From contig DAOUHB010000104.1 in NCBI GenBank assembly GCA_034428935.1, positions 1-26,755 of the forward strand: 26,755 bases of DNA. The letters run 5' to 3'. Below the pieces are notes generated by a model that saw only the letters and a list, made by a program, of their open reading frames with translations, did no database searches and was not told the DNA's origin. Of this stretch, positions 15,527 through 23,110 are shown one piece after another; position 1 is the stretch's first letter, and each line of letters begins with the position of its first letter. The stretch is from JAAYZQ01 sp034428935 (GTDB lineage Bacteria; Chloroflexota; Anaerolineae; JAAYZQ01). A program made the position numbers and the translations under genes.

Positions 15527-17446
15527 TCAATCGCCGGAGTCGGCTGGCGGCGTCATCAGCACGGCGGGAAACACGGTGCTGATTGGCGTGGGGGTGGGCG
15601 TCGGCGGGGTCAGGGGGTCCAGGCGGGTCGTCGGAATGACGGTCAGCAACAGCGCGATGGGACGCTGGACCTCGCCCGCCAACCTTTCCTGCAGGTCGAC
15701 GACCTCCTGGTGCGTTACCGTGCGGCGGGAGCGAACGCGAACCTCGATGTTGATGGTGTCTCCTCCGTCCTCCAACTGCACCCAATCGCTCAGCTCCACG
15801 CCCCGCATGGCTGCCACCTCGAAGCGAATTGCCCGGTCCAGTGCACGGTTCAGGGCAGACTCGCGTACGGTTTGGGCCGTCAGGATGCCCAGGGGGACGG
15901 TGACTGCCAGGAGCAGGAAACCCGTTCCCAGGGCGCCCCGCTGAAAAATCTGCGCCCGGGTCTTCTGTCCGCCGACCGGCCGGAACCCGAGCCACAAGAA
16001 GACGAGGCCACCCGCGGCAATGATGGCCACCAGGTTGGTGGAGAACAGGAGCATCGCCCCGACGGCAATCTCCCCCTCCCTCAGGGCTACGCCAATGCCG
16101 GCGGTCGCCAGGGGCGGAACGAGGGCGGCCGCGATGGCCACGCCTGGAAGTGCGGCCGAGACCTCCTTCCGGCAGACGGCATAGGCGCCGGCAGCGCCCG
16201 AGGCCAGTGCCACGCCCAGGTCGAGGAGGCTCGGACGGGTGCGGGCCAGAATTTCGCTCTGCGGCGTGGCGTTGGGCGTGATGAGGGCAATGGCAATGGC
16301 GGCGATGACGGACAGCAGCACACCGCGCAGGATGGCCGTTGTCCCACGCTTGAGCAGGCGCAGGTCGCCGCGCACGATGCCCAGGCTCAGGCCAAAAATG
16401 GCGGCCATCAGGGGTGCGACGAGCATGGCGCCGATGATGACTGCCGCGCTGTCTTGCAGCAGGCCAAACGTGGCGATGGCGGCGGCGAGGGCCATCATGA
16501 TGTAGAAATCGACACTGGGCCGGGCGCTGCTGCGGATGGATTTGTAGACATCTATCTGCTGCTCGCGGTCGAGGGAGGGCAGCAGGTGGGCCATGCGCCA
16601 GCCGACCTCGTGCAGCAGCGCGTCCACCTGCCCCTCCTGGCGCCGCACGACAATGACCGGAACGGGGCTCGCCGCCGCTACCTTTTGCGGGACGTTGCCA
16701 AAGAGGACCCGGTCGAGGTAGCTTTCGTCGCTAGCGCCCATCATCACCCATTCGTAGCCCTCTTCTGCTTCGTCCAGGATCCCCTGGATGACCGTCTGCG
16801 CCTGTACGACGCGGCTTTCGAGACGGTCCTCGCCCGGCCAGGAAGACAGCTCCTTTGATAGGTTCTCGCGGCTGAGGGACAGGCCTACGTCGCCCATTGA
16901 GTGACGGGCAATGCTCAACGCCGTGATCTCGGCCTGGCGGGCGACGGCAAGGGCCAACTCCAGGGCCAGCCCGGCATTGGGGCCACCGCCCACCGGGATG
17001 AGGATTCGGCTCGCATCCCGCAGAGAGCCCTCGGGTAGGCCGCCGTCCTTGTCGAGCCGCACCACAGCAATGTCGCACGGTGCCTGGCCGAATACGTGGT
17101 CCAGGGTCCTCCCCAGCAGGTACCGGCCCTTGCCAGGCTGGCCGCGCCAGCCCATGAGAAGAAGGTCGGGGGGCTCGTCGTGGATGGCGCGCAGAATCTC
17201 GGTGCCCGCGTCGCTTCCGGCGAGAACGGTGACCGAAGCCTCCTCAACGCCCATGGAGGCCGTGCATCCGTCTGGGATGTCCAGCCAGTCTGGCTTCTGG
17301 CCAGAAGCCGTCACCGACAGGATGGACAGCCGCCCTTCGTGGGCCGCAGCGAGGTCGCAGCCGATCCTGATCAGCGAATCCAGCTCATCCTTCGCACCAA
17401 TTGCCACGGCAACGCGGTATGGTGTGTCTTCGGGGTCCTGTTTCAT
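15527..17446 (-). CDS. Tandem universal-stress (Usp) and DUF389 membrane protein
   Basis: A 639-residue fusion. Two Usp-like domains lie at about 8-130 (ending GRTLDHVFGQAPCDIAVVR) and 146-268 (SRILIPVGGGPNAG to PVPVIVVRR). A DUF389 membrane region follows (about 313-525) with its hallmark segments IIGAMLVAPLMAAIFGLSLG (338-357) and AIAAALVPPLATAG (437-450). After about six membrane spans comes a soluble domain (530-615) and a Thr/Pro-rich tail (PPTPTPTPIS). DUF389 proteins have no agreed function. The Usp pair suggests nucleotide or stress sensing, as inference. ATG 17446 has GAGGGG upstream, and a consensus promoter lies at 17515-17543. The gene diverges from the DUF421 gene and converges on the PKS gene. 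Confidence 0.85.
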   Translation of the reverse strand: MKQDPEDTPYRVAVAIGAKDELDSLIRIGCDLAAAHEGRLSILSVTASGQKPDWLDIPDGCTASMGVEEASVTVLAGSDAGTEILRAIHDEPPDLLLMGWRGQPGKGRYLLGRTLDHVFGQAPCDIAVVRLDKDGGLPEGSLRDASRILIPVGGGPNAGLALELALAVARQAEITALSIARHSMGDVGLSLSRENLSKELSSWPGEDRLESRVVQAQTVIQGILDEAEEGYEWVMMGASDESYLDRVLFGNVPQKVAAASPVPVIVVRRQEGQVDALLHEVGWRMAHLLPSLDREQQIDVYKSIRSSARPSVDFYIMMALAAAIATFGLLQDSAAVIIGAMLVAPLMAAIFGLSLGIVRGDLRLLKRGTTAILRGVLLSVIAAIAIALITPNATPQSEILARTRPSLLDLGVALASGAAGAYAVCRKEVSAALPGVAIAAALVPPLATAGIGVALREGEIAVGAMLLFSTNLVAIIAAGGLVFLWLGFRPVGGQKTRAQIFQRGALGTGFLLLAVTVPLGILTAQTVRESALNRALDRAIRFEVAAMRGVELSDWVQLEDGGDTINIEVRVRSRRTVTHQEVVDLQERLAGEVQRPIALLLTVIPTTRLDPLTPPTPTPTPISTVFPAVLMTPPADSGD

Positions 17447-17514
17447 GTTTTACCCCTCACGTGCCCTTCGGGCGCGATCCCGCCAGGATATGCGGAGAGA
17501 ACCCGGCAGGAAGC

Positions 17515-17543
17515 AGTATAGCCGTGAAGGGGAATGATGTCAA
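17515..17543 (-). promoter_or_regulatory. Promoter for the Usp-DUF389 gene
   Basis: On the minus strand a perfect TTGACA (17538-17543), 17 bp, TATACT (17515-17520). Start near 17508, leader about 60 nt. One of the best promoters in the window. Confidence 0.75.
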
Positions 17544-17608
17544 GAGGCGTGGCTCCTTCAGCAGATCTTTTGCTCCTTGCCAGGCTGCGGCCTCGAACCG
17601 CGCCCTGA

Positions 17609-17631
17609 GCCGGCCATTGATGCCGGCCGGC
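17609..17631. other. Inverted repeat between divergent promoters
   Basis: GCCGGCC (17609-17615) and GGCCGGC (17625-17631) are separated by 9 bp and end 6 bp before the DUF421 -35 box. It could be an operator; no T-run supports a terminator. Confidence 0.3.
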
Positions 17632-17637
17632 AGCCCC

Positions 17638-17667
17638 TTGACGAAAAACGAAAGGCCATTGTATAAT
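17638..17667 (+). promoter_or_regulatory. Promoter for the DUF421 gene
   Basis: TTGACG (17638-17643), 18 bp, TATAAT (17662-17667). Start near 17675 gives a leader of about 187 nt before the GTG at 17862. Confidence 0.7.
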
Positions 17668-17726
17668 CTCTTCCGGGGCGGCGATGGACGTCTGCCACAG
17701 TTGTGTCCCGCGGGTTCTTTGTGCCA

Positions 17727-17784
17727 GCCGGCCCTGCCTCCTTGGCACGACATAACTTGAACATAGCATGCAGGCAGGGTCGGC
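17727..17784 (+). repeat. Long inverted repeat in the DUF421 leader
   Basis: The 13-mer GCCGGCCCTGCCT (17727-17739) pairs with AGGCAGGGTCGGC (17772-17784) with one G-U wobble across a 32-nt loop. CATGCAGGC occurs at the 3' arm and again near 17813. It is not followed by a T-run. It may fold the 5' untranslated RNA. Confidence 0.5.
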
Positions 17785-17861
17785 CACGACGCACATCGAG
17801 TTGTCATGCAGGCCAGCCACGTCTCCGGCCGTGTCAGCCTGTGCAGAAAGGAGGTCATCTC

Positions 17862-18386
17862 GTGCTTTTCAACTCCTGGAATGCGGTTCTGCGCACGGTG
17901 GTAATGGGGGTGCTGGCCTACGTGGCCCTGGTCTCCTTGCTGCGTGTGTCGGGCAAGCGCACGCTGTCCAAGATGAATGTCTTTGACCTGGTGGTCACCG
18001 TCGCCCTGGGCTCGATCATGGCCACGATCCTGCTTTCCCAGGACGTGGCGCTGGTCCAGGGGATCGCCGCTTTTGCTGTGCTTATCCTCCTGCAACTCGT
18101 CGTGACGTGGCTGTCGGTCCGCTGGCCGGCTGTGCGCAAGGTCGTCAAGGCCGAGCCCACGCTCCTGTTTTACCGCGGGCAGTTTTTGCCGGATGCGATG
18201 ACCCGGCAGCGCGTTTTGGAGGCCGAGGTTTGGGCCGCCATCCGTGAATCGGGCATCGCCTCCATCGACGGCGTCCACGGCGTCGTGCTCGAGACCGATG
18301 GCACGTTCTCCGTGGTCCAGCCGCCCGGCGACGGTCCCCAGACCCCCCTTCTCAACGTGAATGGTTTCCCGGGGGACCAGGACTGA
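17862..18386 (+). CDS. DUF421 (YetF-like) membrane protein
   Basis: A 174-residue member of the DUF421/YetF family. Two or three N-terminal hydrophobic segments (about 8-28, 39-54, 60-80) precede a cytoplasmic domain. Family hallmarks are LRVSGKRTLSKMNVFDLVVTVALGS (26-50) and the domain blocks PTLLFYRGQFLPDAMTRQRVLEAEV and SIDGVHGVVLETDGTFSVV. In Bacillus some relatives are linked to spore germination or stress; the biochemical role is unknown. The GTG at 17862 is chosen because an ideal AAAGGAGG lies 7 bp upstream; longer in-frame versions start within the leader. The DUF2294 gene follows 124 bp later with no clear promoter, so cotranscription is likely. Confidence 0.87.
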   Translation: MLFNSWNAVLRTVVMGVLAYVALVSLLRVSGKRTLSKMNVFDLVVTVALGSIMATILLSQDVALVQGIAAFAVLILLQLVVTWLSVRWPAVRKVVKAEPTLLFYRGQFLPDAMTRQRVLEAEVWAAIRESGIASIDGVHGVVLETDGTFSVVQPPGDGPQTPLLNVNGFPGDQD

Positions 18387-18510
18387 TAAACAAGCAGAAA
18401 GAGAGCTGTCAACAGCGTTACGATTCAGGCCAGTGGCGACCCGTTTCTCACTGTGGCTGGCATGTTGAGTTCAGACGCACCTGGTAGCTCTCGAACACAA
18501 GGAGGAAAAC

Positions 18511-18885
18511 ATGTCTGATGTGCAAACCAAAGGCCAGGTCGAGTCCCAGATAGCGGCTATGGTCACCACGTTTGAGCGGGAGCAAATGGGACGGGGACCC
18601 AGCGAGGTACGCGTCTGGATCGTCGAGGATATTATCCTGATTCGTCTCAGAGACGTGCTGACCCCTGCCGAGGATAGACTGGTCGAGGATCCGAACGGGC
18701 GGCATTTGCTCAAGCAGATGCGAACTCGGCTGATAGAAAACAGCCGTGGAGTTCTGGAAGAGGCAGTCAAGGGCCTCACAGGCGCCTCGATGGTCAGCTT
18801 GCACAGCGACCTTAGCATACGAACAGGAGAACGCATCATCGTCTTGACCCTGGCCGAGAATCTGGAGGCTCGGTTTCATCGATAG
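18511..18885 (+). CDS. DUF2294 domain protein
   Basis: A 124-residue soluble protein of the DUF2294 family, function unknown. It spans the full domain: an N-terminal helix (VESQIAAMVTTFEREQMGRGP), then EVRVWIVEDIILIRLRDVLTPAEDRL, a helix with RTRLIENSRGVLEEAV, and the closing VSLHSDLSIRTGERIIVLTLAENL. ATG 18511 follows GGAGG (18501-18505) by 5 bp. It is probably in one transcript with the DUF421 gene. Some members are annotated as linked to Na+-translocating systems; nothing in this sequence shows that. Confidence 0.85.
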   Translation: MSDVQTKGQVESQIAAMVTTFEREQMGRGPSEVRVWIVEDIILIRLRDVLTPAEDRLVEDPNGRHLLKQMRTRLIENSRGVLEEAVKGLTGASMVSLHSDLSIRTGERIIVLTLAENLEARFHR

Positions 18886-18944
18886 GGACATAGGCTCTGT
18901 ATTCGCTATGCTGCACAAGAAGGCGAGCATCCTGCCGCGCTCTT

Positions 18945-18973
18945 TTGACAGACCGGTGCCTTTGTGCTAGACT
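18945..18973 (+). promoter_or_regulatory. Near-consensus promoter with extended -10 for a small transcript
   Basis: A perfect TTGACA (18945-18950), 17 bp, TAGACT (18968-18973), with TG at 18965-18966 making an extended -10. It is among the strongest promoters here, yet what it directly precedes is only about 120 nt ending in a terminator. Confidence 0.75.
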
Positions 18974-19019
18974 GCTGAAGGTCAACCGCATAGCCACCGC
19001 GTGGCGGACAAGGAGGAGG

Positions 19020-19058
19020 ATGGGCTCCCTGATCGGGAGCAGATCAGCCGCCAGGTAA
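19020..19058 (+). CDS. Candidate 12-codon leader peptide ORF
   Basis: ATG at 19020 follows AAGGAGGAGG directly (3 bp from the first GGAGG) and reads MGSLIGSRSAAR before TAA at 19056-19058. The stop abuts the left arm of the terminator hairpin. No amino acid is strongly over-represented, so a classical amino-acid attenuator is not indicated. Translation is unproven. Confidence 0.3.
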   Translation: MGSLIGSRSAAR

Positions 19059-19104
19059 GCCAACACGACGCCTCAACAGCAGGCGAGTGTTGGCTTTTTG
19101 TTTG
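19057..19104 (+). terminator. Intrinsic terminator
   Basis: AAGCCAACAC (19057-19066) pairs with GTGTTGGCTT (19087-19096). An inner CGCCT/AGGCG stem (19069-19073/19081-19085) sits on top with a 7-nt loop. The run TTTTTGTTTGT follows. This is the clearest terminator in the window. Confidence 0.85.
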
Positions 19105-19307
19105 TCCCGCACCGTTTGCGCTGCCGGTTCGCGTGGATGGGTGCCCTTGAGGCGATAACGGAGCCGGCTCCCCGCGCTGCACCGTGGGGAGCCGGTGCAG
19201 AACTGATGACTGCGGAGAAGCAGATCCTGCCGAGGATGTCCTCGACAGCCGCACGCGAGGACACCGTGCTTGTGTCCCGAGCTGGGCAGAGGAGGACAAA
19301 TAGAAAG
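19105..19307 (+). other. 203-bp stretch before the TolB-like gene, with a strong hairpin
   Basis: CCGGCTCCCC (19164-19173) and GGGGAGCCGG (19186-19195) form a perfect 10-bp inverted repeat that can extend inward (G-U, C-G, G-C). No T-run follows. I see no convincing promoter here, so the downstream gene may depend on read-through of the terminator at 19057-19104 or on a promoter I cannot recognise. Confidence 0.5.
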
Positions 19308-20585
19308 ATGACCCGCAAAAGATGGATCGCCATAAGCGCCCTGACGGTGCTATTGTTCCTGGCCTGTGGGGGCCTGGGCCTTGCCTACGCGGCCCAGAAC
19401 ATTCCTGGCGTGGCCCGTCTGTTCCGAGACACGCCTACGGCTACTGTCGAACTCGTGACGAGCACGAGTGCGGCCGTACTTCCGCCCACGGCGACCCTCA
19501 CGGCGACGCCCACCGAATCCGCCATGGAGGTTCCGCCGACACGGACGCTCATCCCTTCGGCGACGGCGACGTCCCTACCGCCCACCGAGCTGCCCGAGCT
19601 TGCGGCCAGTGCCACCCCGACGCCTACCTGGACGCAGACGCCCACACCTGCCTGGACCGAGAGCGCCACACCGGTGCCGCCGACGGCCACCCCTCCACCG
19701 CCCACGGCCACGCCCACGCCGCGACCGCAATGGATCGCTTTCGAGAGCCAGCGCGGCGGAAACAACGACTACGAGATCATGGCCATGGCCCCCGACGGTT
19801 CACGGTTAACCAACCTCACCAACTCCTGGGCCGACGACGTAGCTCCGGCCTGGGCTCCCGGCGGGCGCCGGATCGCCTTTGTATCCTTTCGAGATACAGC
19901 GGCTGGCAAATGGGGCATGGGCAACGGGGCAATCTATGTCATGCCCTTCGATCCGGCCAGCGGCCAGAGCGGCGAGGCCCACCGGGTGACCGACGACGGG
20001 GGCAGTGAGGGCTGGCCCACCTGGTCGTCCGACGGCCAGCGCATCGCCTTCCAGAGCAACCGCGGCGGAAACTGGGACATCTGGATCGCCAACGCGGACG
20101 GAAGCGGTCTGGCGCAGCTTACGCGGCACCCGGCGGACGATCGTTACGCTGCCTGGTCGCCCGACGGCTCCAGGATCGCCTTTACCTCCCAGCGTTCCGG
20201 GAACGAGGACGTCTGGGTCCTCGACGTGCAGGCTGTCCTGACCAGCGGAGATGACTCGAGTGCCGTCAACTTGACCAATTCGCCGGGCCAGGACCGCTAT
20301 CCCTTCTGGTCGCCCGACGGCAAGCAGCTCACGTTCAATACCAAGCGGGACGGCAACTTTGAGGTCTATATCATGAACAGCGACGGCTCTCAGCCCCGCA
20401 ACGTCTCGAACTCGCCGAAGAGTGCTGAGGGGCTGGCCGACTGGGCGCCCGGTGGCCAGCGGCTGGTGTTCTACAGCGATCGCAGCGGCAACAAGGAGGT
20501 CTACATCCTGGATCTGGCCTCTGGGGCCTGGACCAACATCAGCAACCATCCGGCCAGTGACGAGTTCTGCGTCTGGTCGCCTTGA
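19308..20585 (+). CDS. Membrane-anchored TolB-like beta-propeller protein with Thr/Pro linker
   Basis: A 425-residue envelope protein. A basic N-terminus (MTRKRW) and one hydrophobic segment (about 6-30) anchor it; LFLAC is a poor lipobox, so a membrane anchor is likelier. Residues about 43-138 are a low-complexity Thr/Pro/Ala linker. The rest is six TolB/PD40-type blades with repeated W(S/A)PDG and IAF-S-R-GN-(D/E)-(V/I) patterns (for example AWSPDGSRIAFTSQRSGNED). The final FCVWSP would close the propeller with blade one. Such domains bind proteins or ligands outside the membrane. ATG 19308 has GAGGAGG 12 bp upstream, a little far; the longer frame would start in the terminator. The DUF2079 gene starts 10 bp after the stop. 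Confidence 0.85.
   Translation: MTRKRWIAISALTVLLFLACGGLGLAYAAQNIPGVARLFRDTPTATVELVTSTSAAVLPPTATLTATPTESAMEVPPTRTLIPSATATSLPPTELPELAASATPTPTWTQTPTPAWTESATPVPPTATPPPPTATPTPRPQWIAFESQRGGNNDYEIMAMAPDGSRLTNLTNSWADDVAPAWAPGGRRIAFVSFRDTAAGKWGMGNGAIYVMPFDPASGQSGEAHRVTDDGGSEGWPTWSSDGQRIAFQSNRGGNWDIWIANADGSGLAQLTRHPADDRYAAWSPDGSRIAFTSQRSGNEDVWVLDVQAVLTSGDDSSAVNLTNSPGQDRYPFWSPDGKQLTFNTKRDGNFEVYIMNSDGSQPRNVSNSPKSAEGLADWAPGGQRLVFYSDRSGNKEVYILDLASGAWTNISNHPASDEFCVWSP
19440..19730 (+). repeat. Low-complexity Thr/Pro/Ala-coding tract
   Basis: Degenerate repeats such as CCCACGGCCACGCCCACGCC encode the linker of the propeller protein. Similar tracts code for the lipoprotein linker (23212-23510) and the DUF389 tail. 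Such tracts can change length by slippage. Confidence 0.7.
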
Positions 20586-20595
20586 GCATCCGGCC

Positions 20596-23016
20596 ATGAC
20601 GGAACGAAAGCAGCCACGGCTCGGCGTCCATTGGACACTGGTCGCAGTCTGCCTTGCGACGGTCGCCTACGCGGCCTATATGTCCGCCTCTTCCATCGTC
20701 AGGCACGATGCCTTTCTGACGAACCGGGCGGATCTGGGCCACTTTGACCAGACGCTGTGGAACACCCTCCACGGCCAGTTCTTGATCCGCACCGACGGCG
20801 GACAGCAGATGATCAGCTTGACCGATCACGTCGAGCCAATCCTGGTTCCCCTGTCGCTCATCTACCTGGTCTGGGAAAACGTGCGGGCGCTCTTGATCTT
20901 CCAGACGGCGGCCATCGCCCTGGGCGCGCTGCCGGTCTACTGGCTGGCCCGCGACGAGCTGCTTGGCGCTCGCTGCTCGGCCTCGGTTGCGCGGCTGGCC
21001 GGGTTGGTCCTGGCCCTGGTCTATCTCCTGTTTCCCGGGCTCCAGGCGGCGAACCTGACCGAGTTCCATGCCACGACGTTGGTCGTGACGCCCATGCTCC
21101 TCGCCTTGTACCATGCTCGCCGCGGTCGGTATGGTCCCATGTGGCTGTGGGCGGTAGTCGTCATGATGGTCAAAGAAGAGATGCCCTTGTTGACCCTGAT
21201 GCTCGGGCTGTGGCTCTTGTTCATCGGCAAAGCACGCAGGCAAGGCCTGGCGCTGGCCGCTGTGAGCCTGGCCTGGTGTGCCGTCGCCGTGTTTGTCATC
21301 ACGCCACAGTATGCTCACATCGAGTATGGCACCGATCAGTCTGTTCACTTCGAGCGCTATGCCGCGTTCGGAGACTCGCCCGGCGCCATCATTCGAACGG
21401 TGCTAACCGATCCGGGCCTGGTCTGGCGGACGGTCAGCCAGCCGGATCGAGTCTCTTACTTGTTGGGGCTGCTCGCCTCGGGTGGCCTGTTCATATCCCT
21501 GTTAGCCCCCGAGGTGCTGCTGCTGGGCTTGCCAATCATGGCAGCGAATCTGCTCAGCAGCTACGACGCCATGATCTCGGACGCCTATCACTACACGGCG
21601 CCCGTGGTCCCCTTTTTCATGGCTGCGACGGCCGTCGGCCTGGCGCGCCTTGCCCGGCTGGCGGGCCGCCGGCAGCGCGGGCAGGCAGCCGCCGTCCTCG
21701 GCGCGGCGGTTGTGCTGGCGGGCAGCCTGGGCTACCATCGCTTCCACGGCTACACACCGCTGGCCAGGAACCTGGACTGGCCCCAGGTCACCGACCATCA
21801 CCGCCTGCTCGAAACCCGCTTCGCCCCCCAGATCCCGCCCGACGCTGTCCTGGCCACGACGGCTCCCCTGTTCCCCCACCTGGATCACCGGGAGCGCATC
21901 CTGCAACTGCCCAGGGTCGACGATGCCACCTGGGTGCTGATGGACGGCGCTTCCTACGCGCAGATGCACCCCGCGCGGCTGCGGCAGCGGTACGAGGACC
22001 TCATCGCCAGCGGGGCCTGGTGCATTGTGGATGCCGCTGATGGCTACGTGCTCCTGGCGCGGCGTGATGAAGCCAGTGGCGATTGCTTGCGCGAGCTACC
22101 CGACGACTTTTACGACTTTGCCCGCGTCGACGACCCTCAGCCCCAGGTCCGGGTGGAGGCCGAGTTCGGGGGGCAGTGGTGCCTGCTGGGCTATGACGTG
22201 ATGAACGTCCCTCAATGGCGGCGGGTTGGCCTGCGGTTGTACTGGACCCGAACCGCTGCTGCGCAGACGCCGGACCCGGCCGTGCCTTCGGTCAGGCTCT
22301 ATCCATTCTGGCTTGGGGAGGGCGGCGAGGTCATCGAGACCCCCGATCAGCGGCCGCTGGTGGAGCCTATCTGGTATCCGCCCGAGCGTTGGCGGCCCGG
22401 CGAAGTCGTCGTGACAGAGATGATGCCCTGGGATATCGGCCCGGTGTTCCGGCTCGGCGTTGCAGTCCTGGACGGCGCCGGGCGCCGGCTCCCGGTGCGG
22501 CTGGAAGCGTCGAGTGAGCCGGCCTACGCTATGGACGGCTCCACCTGGCTGCGGCTCGGCGTCTACCACTGGCACGAAGGCCGGGTCCGCGCGTTGGACA
22601 CCGGTGCGCCGCTGAAGCAGCGGGCAGATGTCGAGTTCGACGGGCGCCTGGCGCTTGTCGGATTCGAATCGCACCCAACTCGGCTGCGGCCGGGCGACGA
22701 TCTGGATCTGCGGTTGCACTGGCGGGCCACGGTACAGGTCGAACAGGACTATACGGCCTTTGTCCACTTGTTGAACAGTGCAGGCGAGCGCGTGGCGCAG
22801 CACGACGGCCCGGCTAACTTTTACGGTCACTTGCCGACCACCCTCTGGCAGGTCGGCGCGCCCGTGCTGGACCAGCGCACGCTGTCCTCAACCGCCGAAT
22901 TGGCGCCAGGGATGTACGACGTGGTCGTCGGTTGGTACAAGCCCAAGACGGGCGAACGGCTCCGGCTGCCTGGTGGAAGCACTAGCTACCATGTGGCCCG
23001 GACCCGTCTGGAATGA
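20596..23016 (+). CDS. DUF2079 polytopic membrane protein with C-terminal beta-sandwich region
   Basis: An 806-residue protein. The N-terminal half (to about 390) has around ten membrane segments and DUF2079 features such as FLTNRADLGHFDQTLWNTLHG, LTDHVEPILVPLSLIY and NLTEFHATTLVVTPMLLALY. It resembles GT-C type glycosyltransferase-like membrane proteins; no activity is proven for the family. The region from about 510 is soluble, probably external, with two beta-sandwich-like units. The last contains LDLRLHWRATVQVEQDYTAFVHLL and PGMYDVVVGWYKPKTGERL, a module I recall on Chloroflexota membrane glycosyltransferases. ATG 20596 is used because the frame before it overlaps the propeller gene; its ribosome site is weak, so coupling to that gene 10 bp upstream is likely. 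Confidence 0.82.
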   Translation: MTERKQPRLGVHWTLVAVCLATVAYAAYMSASSIVRHDAFLTNRADLGHFDQTLWNTLHGQFLIRTDGGQQMISLTDHVEPILVPLSLIYLVWENVRALLIFQTAAIALGALPVYWLARDELLGARCSASVARLAGLVLALVYLLFPGLQAANLTEFHATTLVVTPMLLALYHARRGRYGPMWLWAVVVMMVKEEMPLLTLMLGLWLLFIGKARRQGLALAAVSLAWCAVAVFVITPQYAHIEYGTDQSVHFERYAAFGDSPGAIIRTVLTDPGLVWRTVSQPDRVSYLLGLLASGGLFISLLAPEVLLLGLPIMAANLLSSYDAMISDAYHYTAPVVPFFMAATAVGLARLARLAGRRQRGQAAAVLGAAVVLAGSLGYHRFHGYTPLARNLDWPQVTDHHRLLETRFAPQIPPDAVLATTAPLFPHLDHRERILQLPRVDDATWVLMDGASYAQMHPARLRQRYEDLIASGAWCIVDAADGYVLLARRDEASGDCLRELPDDFYDFARVDDPQPQVRVEAEFGGQWCLLGYDVMNVPQWRRVGLRLYWTRTAAAQTPDPAVPSVRLYPFWLGEGGEVIETPDQRPLVEPIWYPPERWRPGEVVVTEMMPWDIGPVFRLGVAVLDGAGRRLPVRLEASSEPAYAMDGSTWLRLGVYHWHEGRVRALDTGAPLKQRADVEFDGRLALVGFESHPTRLRPGDDLDLRLHWRATVQVEQDYTAFVHLLNSAGERVAQHDGPANFYGHLPTTLWQVGAPVLDQRTLSSTAELAPGMYDVVVGWYKPKTGERLRLPGGSTSYHVARTRLE

Positions 23017-23051
23017 CCACCGGCCGGCCAGATCCGGTCATGGGCGGCTGT

Positions 23052-23080
23052 TTGTCCACAGATGGATCACGAGGTATAAT
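23052..23080 (+). promoter_or_regulatory. Promoter for the Thr/Pro-linker lipoprotein
   Basis: TTGTCC (23052-23057), 17 bp, TATAAT (23075-23080). Start near 23087, giving a leader of about 24 nt. Confidence 0.65.
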
Positions 23081-23110
23081 GGCATGACCTGGAGTGGCAT
23101 ACAATAACCT

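Larger units (their letters stand above)
18980..19104 (+). ncRNA. Candidate ~125-nt structured small RNA or leader RNA
   Basis: The unit runs from the predicted start near 18980 to an intrinsic terminator. It contains a hairpin GCCAC-CGC-GTGGC (18993-19005), a ribosome site AAGGAGGAGG, then two mutually exclusive hairpins: GCTCCC/GGGAGC (19024-19029/19035-19040) or CTGATC/GATCAG (19029-19034/19042-19047). An outer pairing GGCGG (19003-19007) with CCGCC (19048-19052) would enclose the ribosome site and start codon. I do not recognise it as SRP, 6S, tmRNA or a riboswitch. No antiterminator for the terminator stem is evident, so a stand-alone small RNA or peptide mRNA is somewhat likelier than attenuation of the next gene. 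Confidence 0.5.

Noticed and set aside
15710..16858. 382-codon plus-strand ORF opposite the DUF389 gene
   Set aside because: Antisense shadow with biased composition and no domain.
17576..17607. tRNA-like T-arm on the minus strand (GGTTCGAGGCC)
   Set aside because: The stem has a mismatch, and no matching acceptor, anticodon or D arm lies upstream on that strand.
18980..19104. Classical amino-acid attenuator
   Set aside because: The 12-codon peptide has no run of one amino acid, and I find no segment that could serve as an antiterminator for the terminator stem.
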